64,000 nucleotides of DNA from Caulobacteraceae bacterium (lineage in GTDB: Bacteria; Pseudomonadota; Alphaproteobacteria; Caulobacterales; Caulobacteraceae): contig CANESI010000007.1 of NCBI GenBank assembly GCA_947441065.1, forward strand, positions 21,040 through 85,039, given 5' to 3'. The first letter of the stretch is position 1, and every line of letters starts with the position of its first letter. This document shows, in pieces, positions 8,395-16,956 of the stretch. The position numbers were made by a program, and so were the translations under genes. The notes under the pieces are model-generated. The model had not been told where the DNA came from. It did no database searches and saw only the letters and a program-made list of their open reading frames with translations.

Positions 8395-9221
8395 GCAGGC
8401 TGGCCGTCGCCCTGATCCAGATGCGCACGCCCGCGACCCAGGCCGCGGCCTTGGCTCAGGCTGCGCCCTTGATCCGGCAAGCGGCCGCCGACGGCGCGCA
8501 GCTGGTCCTGACGCCAGAGGGTACCAACCTCTTGCAACGCAATCGCGACGCCATGTTCGCGGCCCTGCGTCCGGCGCAGGAGGATGTCTGTGTTCAAGGT
8601 CTGGTGGCCTTGGCGGCAGAACTGAAGATTTGGCTCTTGATCGGATCGGCCTTGGTTCTGCGCCCCGATGGCTTGGCCGCGAACCGTAGCCTGATGATCT
8701 CGCCCGAGGGAAAGATTGTCGCTTCCTATGACAAGATCCACATGTTCGATGTTGATCTGCCCACGGGCGAGCGCCATCGGGAATCTTCGGCCTATACCCC
8801 CGGAGAGGCTGCGACGGTGGTGGCACTGCCCGATGTGAAGATGGGTCTAACCATCTGTTACGACATGCGGTTTTCTTATCTCTACCGCGCCTTGGCCAAG
8901 GCCGGTGCAGGCCTGATCAGCGTGCCTGCGGCCTTTACCCGGCCGACCGGTGCGGCCCATTGGGAGATCTTGCTGCGCGCCAGAGCCATTGAGACGGGCA
9001 GCTTTCTCCTAGCTCCGGCCCAGGGCGGCACCCACGAAGATGGCCGTGCCACCTGGGGGCACTCGATTATCATCGCGCCTTGGGGCGAGGTCGTTGCCAG
9101 CGTCGATCATGATGAGCCCTGCGTGGTCAGCGCCGTGCTGGATCTGACCGAGATCGCCAAGGCCCGCTCGGCCATTCCCGCCTTGATCCATGACCGCGCC
9201 TTTAGCGGGCCTGATCTATGA
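8391..9221 (+). CDS. Carbon-nitrogen hydrolase (Nit1/Nit2-like amidase)
   Basis: A 276-aa member of the nitrilase superfamily. The catalytic Glu-Lys-Cys triad is visible: E43 in LTPEGTN, K115 in SYDKIHMFDVDL and C156 in GLTICYDMRF. IHMFDVDLP together with the C-terminal WGHSIIIAPWGEVVA places it in the Nit1/Nit2 branch, whose characterised members hydrolyse deaminated glutathione or omega-amidate side products. Association with a glutaredoxin gene, overlapped by 4 bases, fits a metabolite-repair role in thiol metabolism, but that link is inference. Its own stop overlaps the start of the DUF1178 gene. Confidence 0.9.
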   Translation: MSRLAVALIQMRTPATQAAALAQAAPLIRQAAADGAQLVLTPEGTNLLQRNRDAMFAALRPAQEDVCVQGLVALAAELKIWLLIGSALVLRPDGLAANRSLMISPEGKIVASYDKIHMFDVDLPTGERHRESSAYTPGEAATVVALPDVKMGLTICYDMRFSYLYRALAKAGAGLISVPAAFTRPTGAAHWEILLRARAIETGSFLLAPAQGGTHEDGRATWGHSIIIAPWGEVVASVDHDEPCVVSAVLDLTEIAKARSAIPALIHDRAFSGPDL

Positions 9222-9646
9222 TCCGCTATAGTCTCGCCTGCGCCTTGGATCATGAGTTTGAAGGCTGGTTCGGTGCCTCGGCTGATTTTGACGACCAATC
9301 GGAGCGGGGCCTGATCGGCTGTCCGGTCTGCGGCTCAACCGATGTGCGCAAGGCGATTATGGCGCCTGCGGTGGTCGGGGCCAAGAAGAGTGATCTGAGT
9401 TCGACCGCTGAGCATCACGCCATGGTCACACAGGCGATGGAAGCGGTTCGCGACCATGTCGAGACCCACTTTGACGATGTGGGTGACACCTTCGCCTCCG
9501 AGGCGCGCGCGATCCACGAGGGCCGGTCTGAACAGAGGGGCATCTATGGGCAGGCCTCGCCCAAACAGGTCAAGGACTTGGTAGAGGATGGCGTACCGGT
9601 TTTGCCCATGCCTCCAAAGCCCGTTGAAAAACAGAAGCTCAACTAA
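9218..9646 (+). CDS. DUF1178 family protein
   Basis: A 142-aa protein of the conserved alphaproteobacterial DUF1178 family. It starts MIRYSLACALDHEFEGWF and carries a CPVCGSTDVRKAIMAP segment, a two-cysteine knuckle that may bind metal, then a charged helical tail. The function is unknown. It is the last gene of the comF-grxC-nitrilase run, overlapping the amidase stop by 4 bases. The tail VPVLPMPPKPVEKQKLN is proline-rich and probably unstructured. Confidence 0.88.
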   Translation: MIRYSLACALDHEFEGWFGASADFDDQSERGLIGCPVCGSTDVRKAIMAPAVVGAKKSDLSSTAEHHAMVTQAMEAVRDHVETHFDDVGDTFASEARAIHEGRSEQRGIYGQASPKQVKDLVEDGVPVLPMPPKPVEKQKLN

Positions 9647-9786
9647 CGGCAAAACCAAGCGAATGGGTCTTTATTAGCTATTCAGACAGGGTGATCTACT
9701 CTGTTTTAGGCCCCGTCATTAACGCTTTGTCTTCTAATATTTTGATATAGAGTTGCTTCAGGTTCCTTTTCTCAAAGGACAGGGTC

Positions 9787-10341
9787 ATGTCGATCAATGC
9801 AGTGGGGACGGCGGGTCCCGCCTATATGCCGGTGGTGGCACCGCTGCCGGTGCGCCCAGCCCTGTCGATTGACGCCAACAACAGCCAGCGCCAGCCGCCG
9901 CTATCGCGCACTGAGAACCTAGCCCGCATGGAGTCGATGCTGGCCAATCAGATTCAGGCCGGAAGCTTAAATCAGAAACAGGCCAACGCCCTATCGACCT
10001 TCTTTGCCAGCCTCGCCACCCAGACCCAGATGGGCGGCGGCCCGAAAGAACTGTCCAGCGCTGAAATGATCCGTAAGGGTCTCGAGGCGGAGGAAGAGGG
10101 TGGCGAGGAAGAGGGCGCTGTCACCGGCACCGGCACCGAAACGGGGACGGTCCGGCGCAAGAAAACCAGAGCCTCACGCTCTCGCGCGGCCCTCAAGCCT
10201 GACCCGGTATTGAACGAGGCCTTGGCCCTTTTTGTTAAGAACCTGAAGGAGGCGCAGGAAAAGACCGCGATCTATGGGGCGTCGGCCCTGTCACGGTCGA
10301 TCGCGTCTAATGAGCCTATGGTTCTGGACGAAAACGCCTAA
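9787..10341 (+). CDS. Hypothetical protein, tandem orphan paralogue 1
   Basis: A 184-aa protein that I do not recognise. It starts MSINAVGTAGPAYMPVV after an AAGGACAGG ribosome-binding site. It has a helical block (ENLARMESMLANQIQAGSLN, about residues 45-80), an acidic and Gly/Thr-rich linker ending in a basic patch (RRKKTRASRSRAALK, about 130-145), and a C-terminal helix with FVKNLKEAQEKTAIYGA. There is no signal peptide and no membrane helix. The next gene has the same layout, start and C-terminal motif, so the two are a tandem duplication. The helical block superficially recalls EF-hand-like helix pairs, but I see no calcium loop. Confidence 0.75.
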   Translation: MSINAVGTAGPAYMPVVAPLPVRPALSIDANNSQRQPPLSRTENLARMESMLANQIQAGSLNQKQANALSTFFASLATQTQMGGGPKELSSAEMIRKGLEAEEEGGEEEGAVTGTGTETGTVRRKKTRASRSRAALKPDPVLNEALALFVKNLKEAQEKTAIYGASALSRSIASNEPMVLDENA

Positions 10342-10352
10342 TCCAACGCCTT

Positions 10353-10383
10353 AACTTGAAGCCAAGTTGATAATAAATATCAA
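10353..10383. other. Two overlapping inverted repeats between the orphan paralogues
   Basis: AACTTG-AAGC-CAAGTT (10353-10368) overlaps TTGATA-ATAAA-TATCAA (10367-10383). Both are perfect. The stems are AT-rich and no T-run follows, so they look less like a terminator than like an operator pair or two alternative hairpins. They lie just upstream of the perfect CtrA-type box of the second paralogue. Confidence 0.5.
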
Positions 10384-10389
10384 GTATCA

Positions 10390-10404
10390 TTAACCTTTTA
10401 TTAA
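10390..10404 (+). promoter_or_regulatory. Perfect CtrA-box match (TTAA-N7-TTAA)
   Basis: TTAACCTTTTATTAA matches the Caulobacter CtrA consensus TTAA-N7-TTAA at all eight positions and continues into CCAT, giving an embedded TTAACCAT. It lies 88 bases before the start of the second orphan paralogue, a distance suitable for a box overlapping the -35 region of a promoter with a short leader. Binding is inferred from the motif only. Confidence 0.65.
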
Positions 10405-10492
10405 CCATAAAATTTAGGAACCCATTCAAGCCTCACTGTTAAGCTCTGGCTAAAGTAAGAGCCGGGGGGCGCTTGCCACCGAGGAGATGGTG

Positions 10493-11065
10493 ATGTCGAT
10501 CGCCGCGACCAGTTCGACCATGATGCAATATCTACCGGTCGTGCCGACCCTGCAGACCGCGCAGGTCGCTCGGCAAACGACGCCCGGGCTGTCGGTAGAC
10601 GGTGTCGCCCCACCGCCGCCGCCCAGAGGCGCGGATAATCGCCAAAAGGTGCAAGATCTTCTGTCCCAGCAGGTCGATGCGGGAACCATTAGCCAAGATC
10701 AGGCCACGCTCCTTTCGGACTTCTTTACCAAGGTTGCGGCCAAGGGCGGGCCCAATGGTGGCGGGCCCAATGGTGGCGGAATGGGCGCTGACGAAGGTCG
10801 CGATAGTGACAAGGGCCCCAAGGCTGACCGCGCGGGCGGAACAGAAGGGCCGGGGGCAGCCGGTCGGCGTCCTCCTCCGCCTCCACCACCGGCTGCTGCA
10901 GATGAGACGACCGCGTCCGACACCAGCGCAAGCTCTCCTTTGAAGGATGCGCTCGACGCCTTCTTGAAGGCCTTGAAAGACAATCAGACCAAGGCCACGG
11001 CCTATGGGGCTGCGGTTGCGGCACCGCCCAACAGCACCGCCCTGTTTGTCGACAAGCTGGTCTAG
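10493..11065 (+). CDS. Hypothetical protein, tandem orphan paralogue 2
   Basis: A 190-aa protein of unknown function, paralogous to the gene before it. The track starts at 10487, but the ribosome-binding site GAGGAG ends at 10486, which leaves no spacer there and a 6-base spacer for the ATG at 10493. That start also gives MSI, matching MSIN of paralogue 1. Shared parts are [20 protein letters not shown] against QIQAGSLNQKQANALSTFF, and a C-terminal [16 protein letters not shown] against VKNLKEAQEKTAIYGA. The linker is Gly/Pro/Asn-rich with a GGPNGG repeat and a polyproline run. The stop overlaps the convergent ubiG by 4 bases. A CtrA box lies upstream. Confidence 0.75.
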   Translation: MSIAATSSTMMQYLPVVPTLQTAQVARQTTPGLSVDGVAPPPPPRGADNRQKVQDLLSQQVDAGTISQDQATLLSDFFTKVAAKGGPNGGGPNGGGMGADEGRDSDKGPKADRAGGTEGPGAAGRRPPPPPPPAAADETTASDTSASSPLKDALDAFLKALKDNQTKATAYGAAVAAPPNSTALFVDKLV

Positions 11066-11832
11066 ACGAGGGCCGGTTTCAGGACCGTCATCATATAGTT
11101 CACATCGCTATCACCAGAGCGCACCCACTTGCCGGTGAGGGGATTAAAGCTGACCCCGAACGGACCTTCGATCTGAACCGGTTCGCTGGACAAAAAGGCC
11201 TGAAGCTCTTCGGGCTTGAGGAACTTGTTCCAGTCATGGGTTCCAGCAGGCAGCCAGCGCAGAATATACTCCGCGCCGATCTTGGCCAGAGCCAGAGCCT
11301 TGAGCGTCCGGTTCATGGTCGCCACGATCATAAGGCCGCCGGGAGCGAGCAGCTGGGAACAGGCGCGCAGATAGGCACCCGGATCGGCCACATGCTCGAT
11401 GACCTCCATATTCAAGATCAGGTCAAAGGGACCAGCGCCCTCTTCGAGCAAGGTTTCGGCAGTCGAGCAGCGAAACTGGATATCGAGGCCCTGTTCAGAG
11501 GCATGGGCAGAGGCGGTCTTGATATTGCGCTCTGACGCGTCAACGGCGGTGACGTCGAAACCCAGACGGCTCATCGGTTCAGACAGCAGTCCCCCGCCGC
11601 AGCCAATATCCAGCAGCTTAAGGCCGGTGAAGGGCTGGCGCGCCGAACTGTCCCGCCCAAACCGCTGCAGAGCCTGATCGCGGATGAAGGACAGACGTAC
11701 CGGATTGAAGCGGTGCAAAGGGGCGAATTTACCCTTTGGGTCCCACCATTCGGCCGCAATTCGTGAAAAACGTTCGACCTCTTGCGGATCGACGCTCCAT
11801 CCTTGCGCCTGGTCAGTGCTTGGGGTTTGCAT
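11062..11832 (-). CDS. ubiG: Ubiquinone biosynthesis O-methyltransferase UbiG
   Basis: A 256-aa SAM-dependent enzyme performing both O-methylations of ubiquinone synthesis. Motif [21 protein letters not shown] is intact, preceded by the UbiG hallmark [19 protein letters not shown] with [10 protein letters not shown] and followed by [16 protein letters not shown]. The track ORF extends to 11934, but the ATG at 11832 ([12 protein letters not shown]) gives the usual length of about 250 aa. It is divergent from lysC, a neighbourhood conserved in Caulobacterales as far as I know. Confidence 0.93.
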   Translation of the reverse strand: MQTPSTDQAQGWSVDPQEVERFSRIAAEWWDPKGKFAPLHRFNPVRLSFIRDQALQRFGRDSSARQPFTGLKLLDIGCGGGLLSEPMSRLGFDVTAVDASERNIKTASAHASEQGLDIQFRCSTAETLLEEGAGPFDLILNMEVIEHVADPGAYLRACSQLLAPGGLMIVATMNRTLKALALAKIGAEYILRWLPAGTHDWNKFLKPEELQAFLSSEPVQIEGPFGVSFNPLTGKWVRSGDSDVNYMMTVLKPALV

Positions 11833-11954
11833 CAAAAACACCGTCCTGCATTGCCGTGAGGCCATTGCGCCGCTAGAACGCGACGCCTCTTGTTGGAAAT
11901 GGAGGGCTTGGGCCCATCTGGCAAGTGTAACCACGAAGGAAAGGCGAGCCGAAC

Positions 11955-13202
11955 GTGTCGCGTCTGGTGATGAAATTTGGTGGGACCTCTGTCGCTGATC
12001 TGGAACGGATCGCGCGGGTGGGCCGACTTGTGGCGGCGGAAGTGGCGGCGGGCCATCAGGTTGCGGTGGTGGTGTCGGCTATGGCCGGTCAAACCAACCA
12101 GCTTGTCGCCTGGACCGATGGTGCCGGCACAGCGGCTGAAGGGCTGGCCCCTTCGGATGATGATTATGATGTGGTTGTGGCCTCGGGCGAACAGGTGACG
12201 GCGGGTCTGCTATCCATGACCCTTCGCCATATGGGCCTCAAGGCGCGCTCGTGGATGGGCTGGCAAGTGCCACTCCTGACCGATGACGCCCATGGCCGCG
12301 CGCGGATCGATGAGATTCCTCCGGCCAATCTCGAAGCGGCCTTTGCCGCCGGTGAAGTGGCCGTCATTGCCGGTTTCCAAGGCGTGACCCGTGATGGCCG
12401 TATCGCCACGCTCGGGCGCGGCGGCTCGGACACGAGCGCCGTGGCCATCGCCGCCGCCATTGGCGGGGCCTGCGATATCTATACCGACGTCGACGGCGTC
12501 TATACGACCGACCCGCGCATCGAGAAGAAGGCGCGGCGTCTGGCTAAGATCAGCTATGAAGAGATGCTGGAAATGGCCTCGCTGGGCGCCAAGGTCCTGC
12601 AGACCCGCTCGGTTGAACTGGCCATGGCCAAAAAAGTGCCCTTGCGGGTTTTGTCTAGCTTTGTTGAGCCTGGGGAAGCCCCCGGCCAAGGCACCATTGT
12701 TTGTGACGAGGAGGAGATCGTGGAAAAGCGTATCGTCAGCGGGGTCGCCTATAGCCGCGACGAAGCCAAGATCACCCTGTTTGGTCTGCCCGACCATCCG
12801 GGCGTGTCGTCGAAGATCTTTTCACGTCTGGCCGATGCCAACGTCAATGTCGACATGATCGTCCAGTCGCGGGCACGTACGACCGATGCCGCCAATATGG
12901 AATTTACCGTCGGCAAACGCGATGCGGGCCGCACGATCGAGATCATGCGCGCGGCTCAGGCCGATATTGGCTTTGAAGATGTGGCGCTGAACGAAGATGT
13001 GGCCAAGGTGTCCGTGATCGGCGTCGGCATGCGTAGCCATGCGGGCGTGGCCAAGACCATGTTCGGGGCACTGGCCGAAAAGGGCGTCAATATCCAGGTC
13101 ATCTCGACCTCGGAGATCAAGATCAGCGTTCTGATCGATGCGGCCTATACCGAACTTGCCGTACGCGCGCTCCATGCCGCCTACGGACTGGACCAACTTT
13201 AG
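11955..13202 (+). CDS. lysC: Aspartate kinase
   Basis: A 415-aa aspartokinase that phosphorylates aspartate as the first step to lysine, threonine, methionine and diaminopimelate. The start is a GTG (11955), giving [15 protein letters not shown], the nucleotide-binding motif. The catalytic domain includes [17 protein letters not shown] and [11 protein letters not shown]. The C-terminal third holds two ACT domains ([17 protein letters not shown] and [19 protein letters not shown]), the usual site of feedback inhibition by lysine or threonine. The length is typical. ptsP follows after a 209-base gap. Confidence 0.95.
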   Translation: MSRLVMKFGGTSVADLERIARVGRLVAAEVAAGHQVAVVVSAMAGQTNQLVAWTDGAGTAAEGLAPSDDDYDVVVASGEQVTAGLLSMTLRHMGLKARSWMGWQVPLLTDDAHGRARIDEIPPANLEAAFAAGEVAVIAGFQGVTRDGRIATLGRGGSDTSAVAIAAAIGGACDIYTDVDGVYTTDPRIEKKARRLAKISYEEMLEMASLGAKVLQTRSVELAMAKKVPLRVLSSFVEPGEAPGQGTIVCDEEEIVEKRIVSGVAYSRDEAKITLFGLPDHPGVSSKIFSRLADANVNVDMIVQSRARTTDAANMEFTVGKRDAGRTIEIMRAAQADIGFEDVALNEDVAKVSVIGVGMRSHAGVAKTMFGALAEKGVNIQVISTSEIKISVLIDAAYTELAVRALHAAYGLDQL

Positions 13203-13288
13203 GGCCCTTCGCCCATCACAGTCTCGTGCTTAGGAGCCAGCGTTCGGCATCGCCGCGTTGTCTTTTTGTGCATGAGCCTGCTTTATTC

Positions 13289-13365
13289 TAGACAATGCTT
13301 ACAGAAGGTCGGCCCAATTGGCCGATCCGCTTGCTTGGTCATCAAGCCTTCGTCCAAATTGTCTA
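13289..13365 (+). other. Nested inverted repeats upstream of ptsP (possible structured leader)
   Basis: The outer arms TAGACAAT (13289-13296) and ATTGTCTA (13358-13365) are exact complements. Between them lie two hairpins, TCGGCC-CAATT-GGCCGA (13309-13325) and GCTTG-GTCAT-CAAGC (13333-13347). Read as RNA this would form a three-way junction ending 46 bases before the ptsP start. No known riboswitch class is recognised, and no transcription start is known. Confidence 0.4.
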
Positions 13366-13411
13366 AAAGGCACCGTCGCTAAAGGTACAAGTCAGGGAAC
13401 CATCGATCAGC

Positions 13412-15673
13412 ATGCCCACGCCGGGTCTAGCCATACGGGGTCCGCGCAGTCTTCTGCGCCAGATTCGCGAAGCGATGGCCAGTGGCGGTCCTGCGCAGGC
13501 ACGCCTGAATATGGTCGTGCGGATCATTGCTCAGTCGATGGTGGCCGAGGTCTGCTCGATCTATCTGCGGCGTTCGACCAATGATCTGGAGCTGTTCGCC
13601 ACCGAGGGCCTGAACCCTTCCGCCGTGCACAATACCACCCTAAAGCCGGGTGAAGGTCTGGTCGGTGAGATCATGCGTCTTGGCCGTCCGCTGAACCTGT
13701 CGGACGCGCCGAACAATCCGAACTTCTCCTACCGCCCAGAGACGGGCGAAGATCCGTTCCACGCCTTTTTGGGTGTGCCGCTGCTGCGCGGTGGTCGCAC
13801 CATCGGCGTTCTGGTCGTCCAGAACCGGACCGAACGGACCTATGCCGAGGAGGAGGTCGAGGACCTTCAGATCATCGCCATGGTGCTGGCCGAGATGGTC
13901 GCGGGCGGCGAACTGTTCAATGAGGCCGAACTGAAGAATGTCGAACTGGCCCCCCACAAGCCCGAACGGCTGAAGGGCGCGAAGTTTGCCGATGGTCTGG
14001 CCTATGGGCGCGCGGTCCTGCATGAGGCGGCGGTGATGACTTCGGACCTGCTTTCCGAGGACACACCAGCAGAAACGCTTCGCCTGCAAACGGCCATCGA
14101 GGCCCTGCAGCTTCAATTGGATGGCATGCTCGACGGCCATGGTCTGGTCGGCGCCTCCTATGACGTGCTCGAAACCTACCGCATGTTTGCCCACGACCGG
14201 GGCTGGAACCGGTCTCTCGAAGAGGCGGTCCGGTCTGGTTTGACGGCAGAAGCAGCTGTGGAGCGGGTGCGGTCTGAGCACCGAGCTCGTCTAGGCCAAG
14301 CGCGTGATCCTTATCTGCGCGAACGGTTGCATGATCTTGAAGATCTCAATGACCGCCTGCTGCGTCACCTGTCAGGCGACGGGGCGGCTGTTCGGATCCT
14401 GCCTGAAAACGCCATCTTGATTGCGCGTAACCTCGGTCCCGCCGATCTGCTCGAATATGACCGCACCAAGCTCAAGGGTCTGTTGCTGGAGGAGGGCTCA
14501 TCGGCCAGCCACGCGGCCATCGTCGCACGGGCCTTGGATATACCCTGCGTTGGTCGTCTATCGGGCCTGCGAGATCGGGTGTCCGAAGGCGATCCGGTCA
14601 TTGTTGATGGCGAGTCCGGCGAGGCCTATCTGCGTCCCCGCGCTGATGTCATTGAGGCTGTGGGCGCGCGGATGGAGGTTCGGGCGCAGAGACGGGCCGA
14701 GTTTGCGCGTCTGCGTGACACGCCGGCCATCACCCGCGACGGGGCTAAGATCACCCTCTTGATGAATGCCGGTCTGGCCGTTGATCTGGATATTTTGAAC
14801 GATACGGGCGCGGAGGGTATCGGCCTGTTCCGCACGGAATTTCAGTTCATGGTCGCCGAAGAGCTGCCGCGTCTTGATGCCCAGACCGTGCTCTATGATC
14901 GGGTTTTGGATGCGGCCGAAGGGCGACCCGTGACCTTCCGGACCCTCGATCTGGGCGGTGATAAGGTGCTGCCCTATCTGGAGGCAGAGCGCGAAGACAA
15001 TCCAGCCCTCGGTTGGCGCGCCATCCGCATGGGTCTGGACCGCCCCGCCTTGCTGCGTCTTCAACTGCGGGCCTTGATTGCCGCCTCGCGAGGCCGCGAA
15101 CTGCGGATCATGTTCCCGCTGGTCGCCAGCGTTGAGGAATTCCGTGCTGCCCGCGCTCTGGTCGATCACGAGATCGCGTGGGCTGAGCGGCGAGGGCGCA
15201 CAGCCCCCGGCCTCTTGCGTGTCGGGGCCATGATCGAGGCTCCAGCCCTAATCTGGCATCTGGATGCGCTGCTGCCTCTGACCGATTTTGTCTCGGTCGG
15301 CACCAACGATCTGATGCAATATCTGTTCGCCGCCGACCGGGGCAATCCTCGGGTGGCCGACCGTTATGATCCCCTGTCGCCGCCCGCCCTTCGGGTGATG
15401 AAGGCGATCTATGATGCGTGCCATGAGAGCGGAACGCCCGTCTCAGTCTGCGGCGAGATGGCGGGGCGGCCCCTAGAGGCCTTTGCCTTGCTGGCCTTGG
15501 GTTATGATCGCCTGTCCATGCCGCCATCGGGCATTGGTCCGGTCAAGCGGATGGTGCTGTCCTGCGACCGTGAGGCGGCGCGCCGGGGGGTACTCAACCT
15601 TTTAAAGGGGGCCGCCGGGTCGGTTCGAAACGAAATAGAGACCCTAGCTCGGAAGCTATCAGTATCTATTTAA
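13412..15673 (+). CDS. ptsP: Phosphoenolpyruvate-protein phosphotransferase, nitrogen PTS enzyme I (EI-Ntr)
   Basis: A 753-aa enzyme that autophosphorylates from PEP and passes phosphate to NPr in the regulatory nitrogen PTS. An N-terminal GAF domain (about residues 20-165), which senses glutamine in characterised homologues, precedes the EI core. The phosphorylated histidine is H367 in EEGSSASHAAIVARALDIP. The PEP-binding TIM barrel shows EGIGLFRTEFQFM, FRTLDLGGDKVLPYL, SVGTNDLMQYLFAADRGNP and the active-site cysteine region SVCGEMAG. The length matches EI-Ntr. In Caulobacter this system has been linked to nitrogen status and (p)ppGpp control; here that is by analogy. Confidence 0.94.
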   Translation: MPTPGLAIRGPRSLLRQIREAMASGGPAQARLNMVVRIIAQSMVAEVCSIYLRRSTNDLELFATEGLNPSAVHNTTLKPGEGLVGEIMRLGRPLNLSDAPNNPNFSYRPETGEDPFHAFLGVPLLRGGRTIGVLVVQNRTERTYAEEEVEDLQIIAMVLAEMVAGGELFNEAELKNVELAPHKPERLKGAKFADGLAYGRAVLHEAAVMTSDLLSEDTPAETLRLQTAIEALQLQLDGMLDGHGLVGASYDVLETYRMFAHDRGWNRSLEEAVRSGLTAEAAVERVRSEHRARLGQARDPYLRERLHDLEDLNDRLLRHLSGDGAAVRILPENAILIARNLGPADLLEYDRTKLKGLLLEEGSSASHAAIVARALDIPCVGRLSGLRDRVSEGDPVIVDGESGEAYLRPRADVIEAVGARMEVRAQRRAEFARLRDTPAITRDGAKITLLMNAGLAVDLDILNDTGAEGIGLFRTEFQFMVAEELPRLDAQTVLYDRVLDAAEGRPVTFRTLDLGGDKVLPYLEAEREDNPALGWRAIRMGLDRPALLRLQLRALIAASRGRELRIMFPLVASVEEFRAARALVDHEIAWAERRGRTAPGLLRVGAMIEAPALIWHLDALLPLTDFVSVGTNDLMQYLFAADRGNPRVADRYDPLSPPALRVMKAIYDACHESGTPVSVCGEMAGRPLEAFALLALGYDRLSMPPSGIGPVKRMVLSCDREAARRGVLNLLKGAAGSVRNEIETLARKLSVSI

Positions 15674-15712
15674 GTCATTGATTTGTAATATTTAGCATGA
15701 TAATACCGTCAC

Positions 15713-15733
15713 AGATTTGATCTAATCAAATCT
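15713..15733. promoter_or_regulatory. Perfect 21-base palindrome (operator-like)
   Basis: AGATTTGAT-CTA-ATCAAATCT forms perfect 9-base arms around a 3-base centre, in the 122-base gap between ptsP and the RodZ-like gene. The AT-rich arms and the lack of a T-run argue against a rho-independent terminator. Spacing and symmetry fit a dimeric regulator site, 63 bases before the next start. The regulator is unknown. Confidence 0.5.
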
Positions 15734-15795
15734 TGATGAGGGTGAGGGTGCTTTAGGCGCGATCTTGCCCCATCAATTCGGGGCATTGGCGGATA

Positions 15796-16896
15796 ATGGC
15801 ATTGGATAGTGGCCCGTCTTCATCGCGGTTCGGTAGCCTGACGGGTGGTGAGCCCGCTTCGGTGCCTAGCGATGATGCTTCCCTTGATCCCGCCGCTTCG
15901 CCCCTCCGCACCAGTTTCACAATGGCTGACTTTGATCTTGCCCCCACCCTCGGTGATGGCCTGCGCGCGGCGCGTGAATTTCAAGGTCTGACAGCGGTTC
16001 AGGTCGCAGAGATGACGCGGGTGCGCCGGGTCTATCTGGTATCGATTGAAGGCATGCGGTTTGACGAACTCCCGTCCCGTCCCTTCGCCATGGGCTATGT
16101 GCGCGCCTATGCGCAGGCCTTGGGTTTGGATGAGACGCACGTGATTGAGCGGTTCCGCCGCGAAGTTCCAGACGAGACCGGCCCCCTTCGTGCGCCATCA
16201 GGTCTGCAGCCTCAGTCGGATCCTCGCGCTCGGTTGATCGCCAGTGTCGCCCTTGTGGTGTTCAGCGCTGTCTTGATTTGGAATGTTACCCAGCGCGCGC
16301 TGAAGGAACCCTCCGTGCCTGCGCCGACCGTGCCCGATCTGGCCATGGCGGCTTCGGGTCTGCCGGTCAGTGATCAACATCTTCTGGGGCAACCGGTTGT
16401 CAGCCTTGGCGAGCCCCTTCCGGCTCCTGCCGAATCCACCCTTCCAACGGCCTATGTTACCCCAGGTCTGGCGGAGGCTACGGCAGCGGGTGGGTCGGTG
16501 GATATTGCCCAAGCCAATGCCAAGGCTTTAGCTGCCGCACAAAAGGCTGGGGGCGTTACAACGTTGGCACCCGCGGCCACGGTTCCGGTCCGTGCGGCCT
16601 TTAACCCGCACGGCACAGTCTATGGCGCGGCACCTCAGCAGTCGGTGGTGACGATCCAAGCGCGCAAAAGCTCGTCGATCATTATCAAGGGCGCTGACGG
16701 CTCGGTCTATTTCGCGCGCCAACTGGCCGCTGGCGAAGCCTATCGGGCCCCGATGGTTGCGGGTCTGACCTTGGATGTGTCTGATCCCGTCGCCTTTGAT
16801 GTCTATGTGAACGGCGAGTTCACGGGCAAACTCCCGGCTGCCGTGACGCCTCTGTCTCGGCTGGGCAATGTGGCGGCGGCCTCTTTGGGCAATTAA
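15796..16896 (+). CDS. RodZ-like helix-turn-helix transmembrane protein (HTH_25 + DUF4115)
   Basis: A 366-aa protein with the RodZ domain order. A cytoplasmic HTH (LGDGLRAAREFQGLTAVQVA to SRPFAMGYVRAYAQALGLDE, about residues 52-115) is followed by a single membrane helix (ARLIASVALVVFSAVLIW, about 145-162), an Ala/Pro-rich periplasmic linker, and a C-terminal DUF4115 beta domain (VVTIQARKSSSIIIKGADG). RodZ ties MreB to the cell-wall elongation machinery. The N-terminal 45 residues are Ser/Pro-rich and probably disordered. A start at MADFDLAPTLGDGL (residue 43) is possible. Confidence 0.85.
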   Translation: MALDSGPSSSRFGSLTGGEPASVPSDDASLDPAASPLRTSFTMADFDLAPTLGDGLRAAREFQGLTAVQVAEMTRVRRVYLVSIEGMRFDELPSRPFAMGYVRAYAQALGLDETHVIERFRREVPDETGPLRAPSGLQPQSDPRARLIASVALVVFSAVLIWNVTQRALKEPSVPAPTVPDLAMAASGLPVSDQHLLGQPVVSLGEPLPAPAESTLPTAYVTPGLAEATAAGGSVDIAQANAKALAAAQKAGGVTTLAPAATVPVRAAFNPHGTVYGAAPQQSVVTIQARKSSSIIIKGADGSVYFARQLAAGEAYRAPMVAGLTLDVSDPVAFDVYVNGEFTGKLPAAVTPLSRLGNVAAASLGN

Positions 16897-16956
16897 GGCC
16901 CGGACGCTGAGGATAGGCTTGGGTTTTGCCATCAGACGGCTTAGTTATAGCCCATC

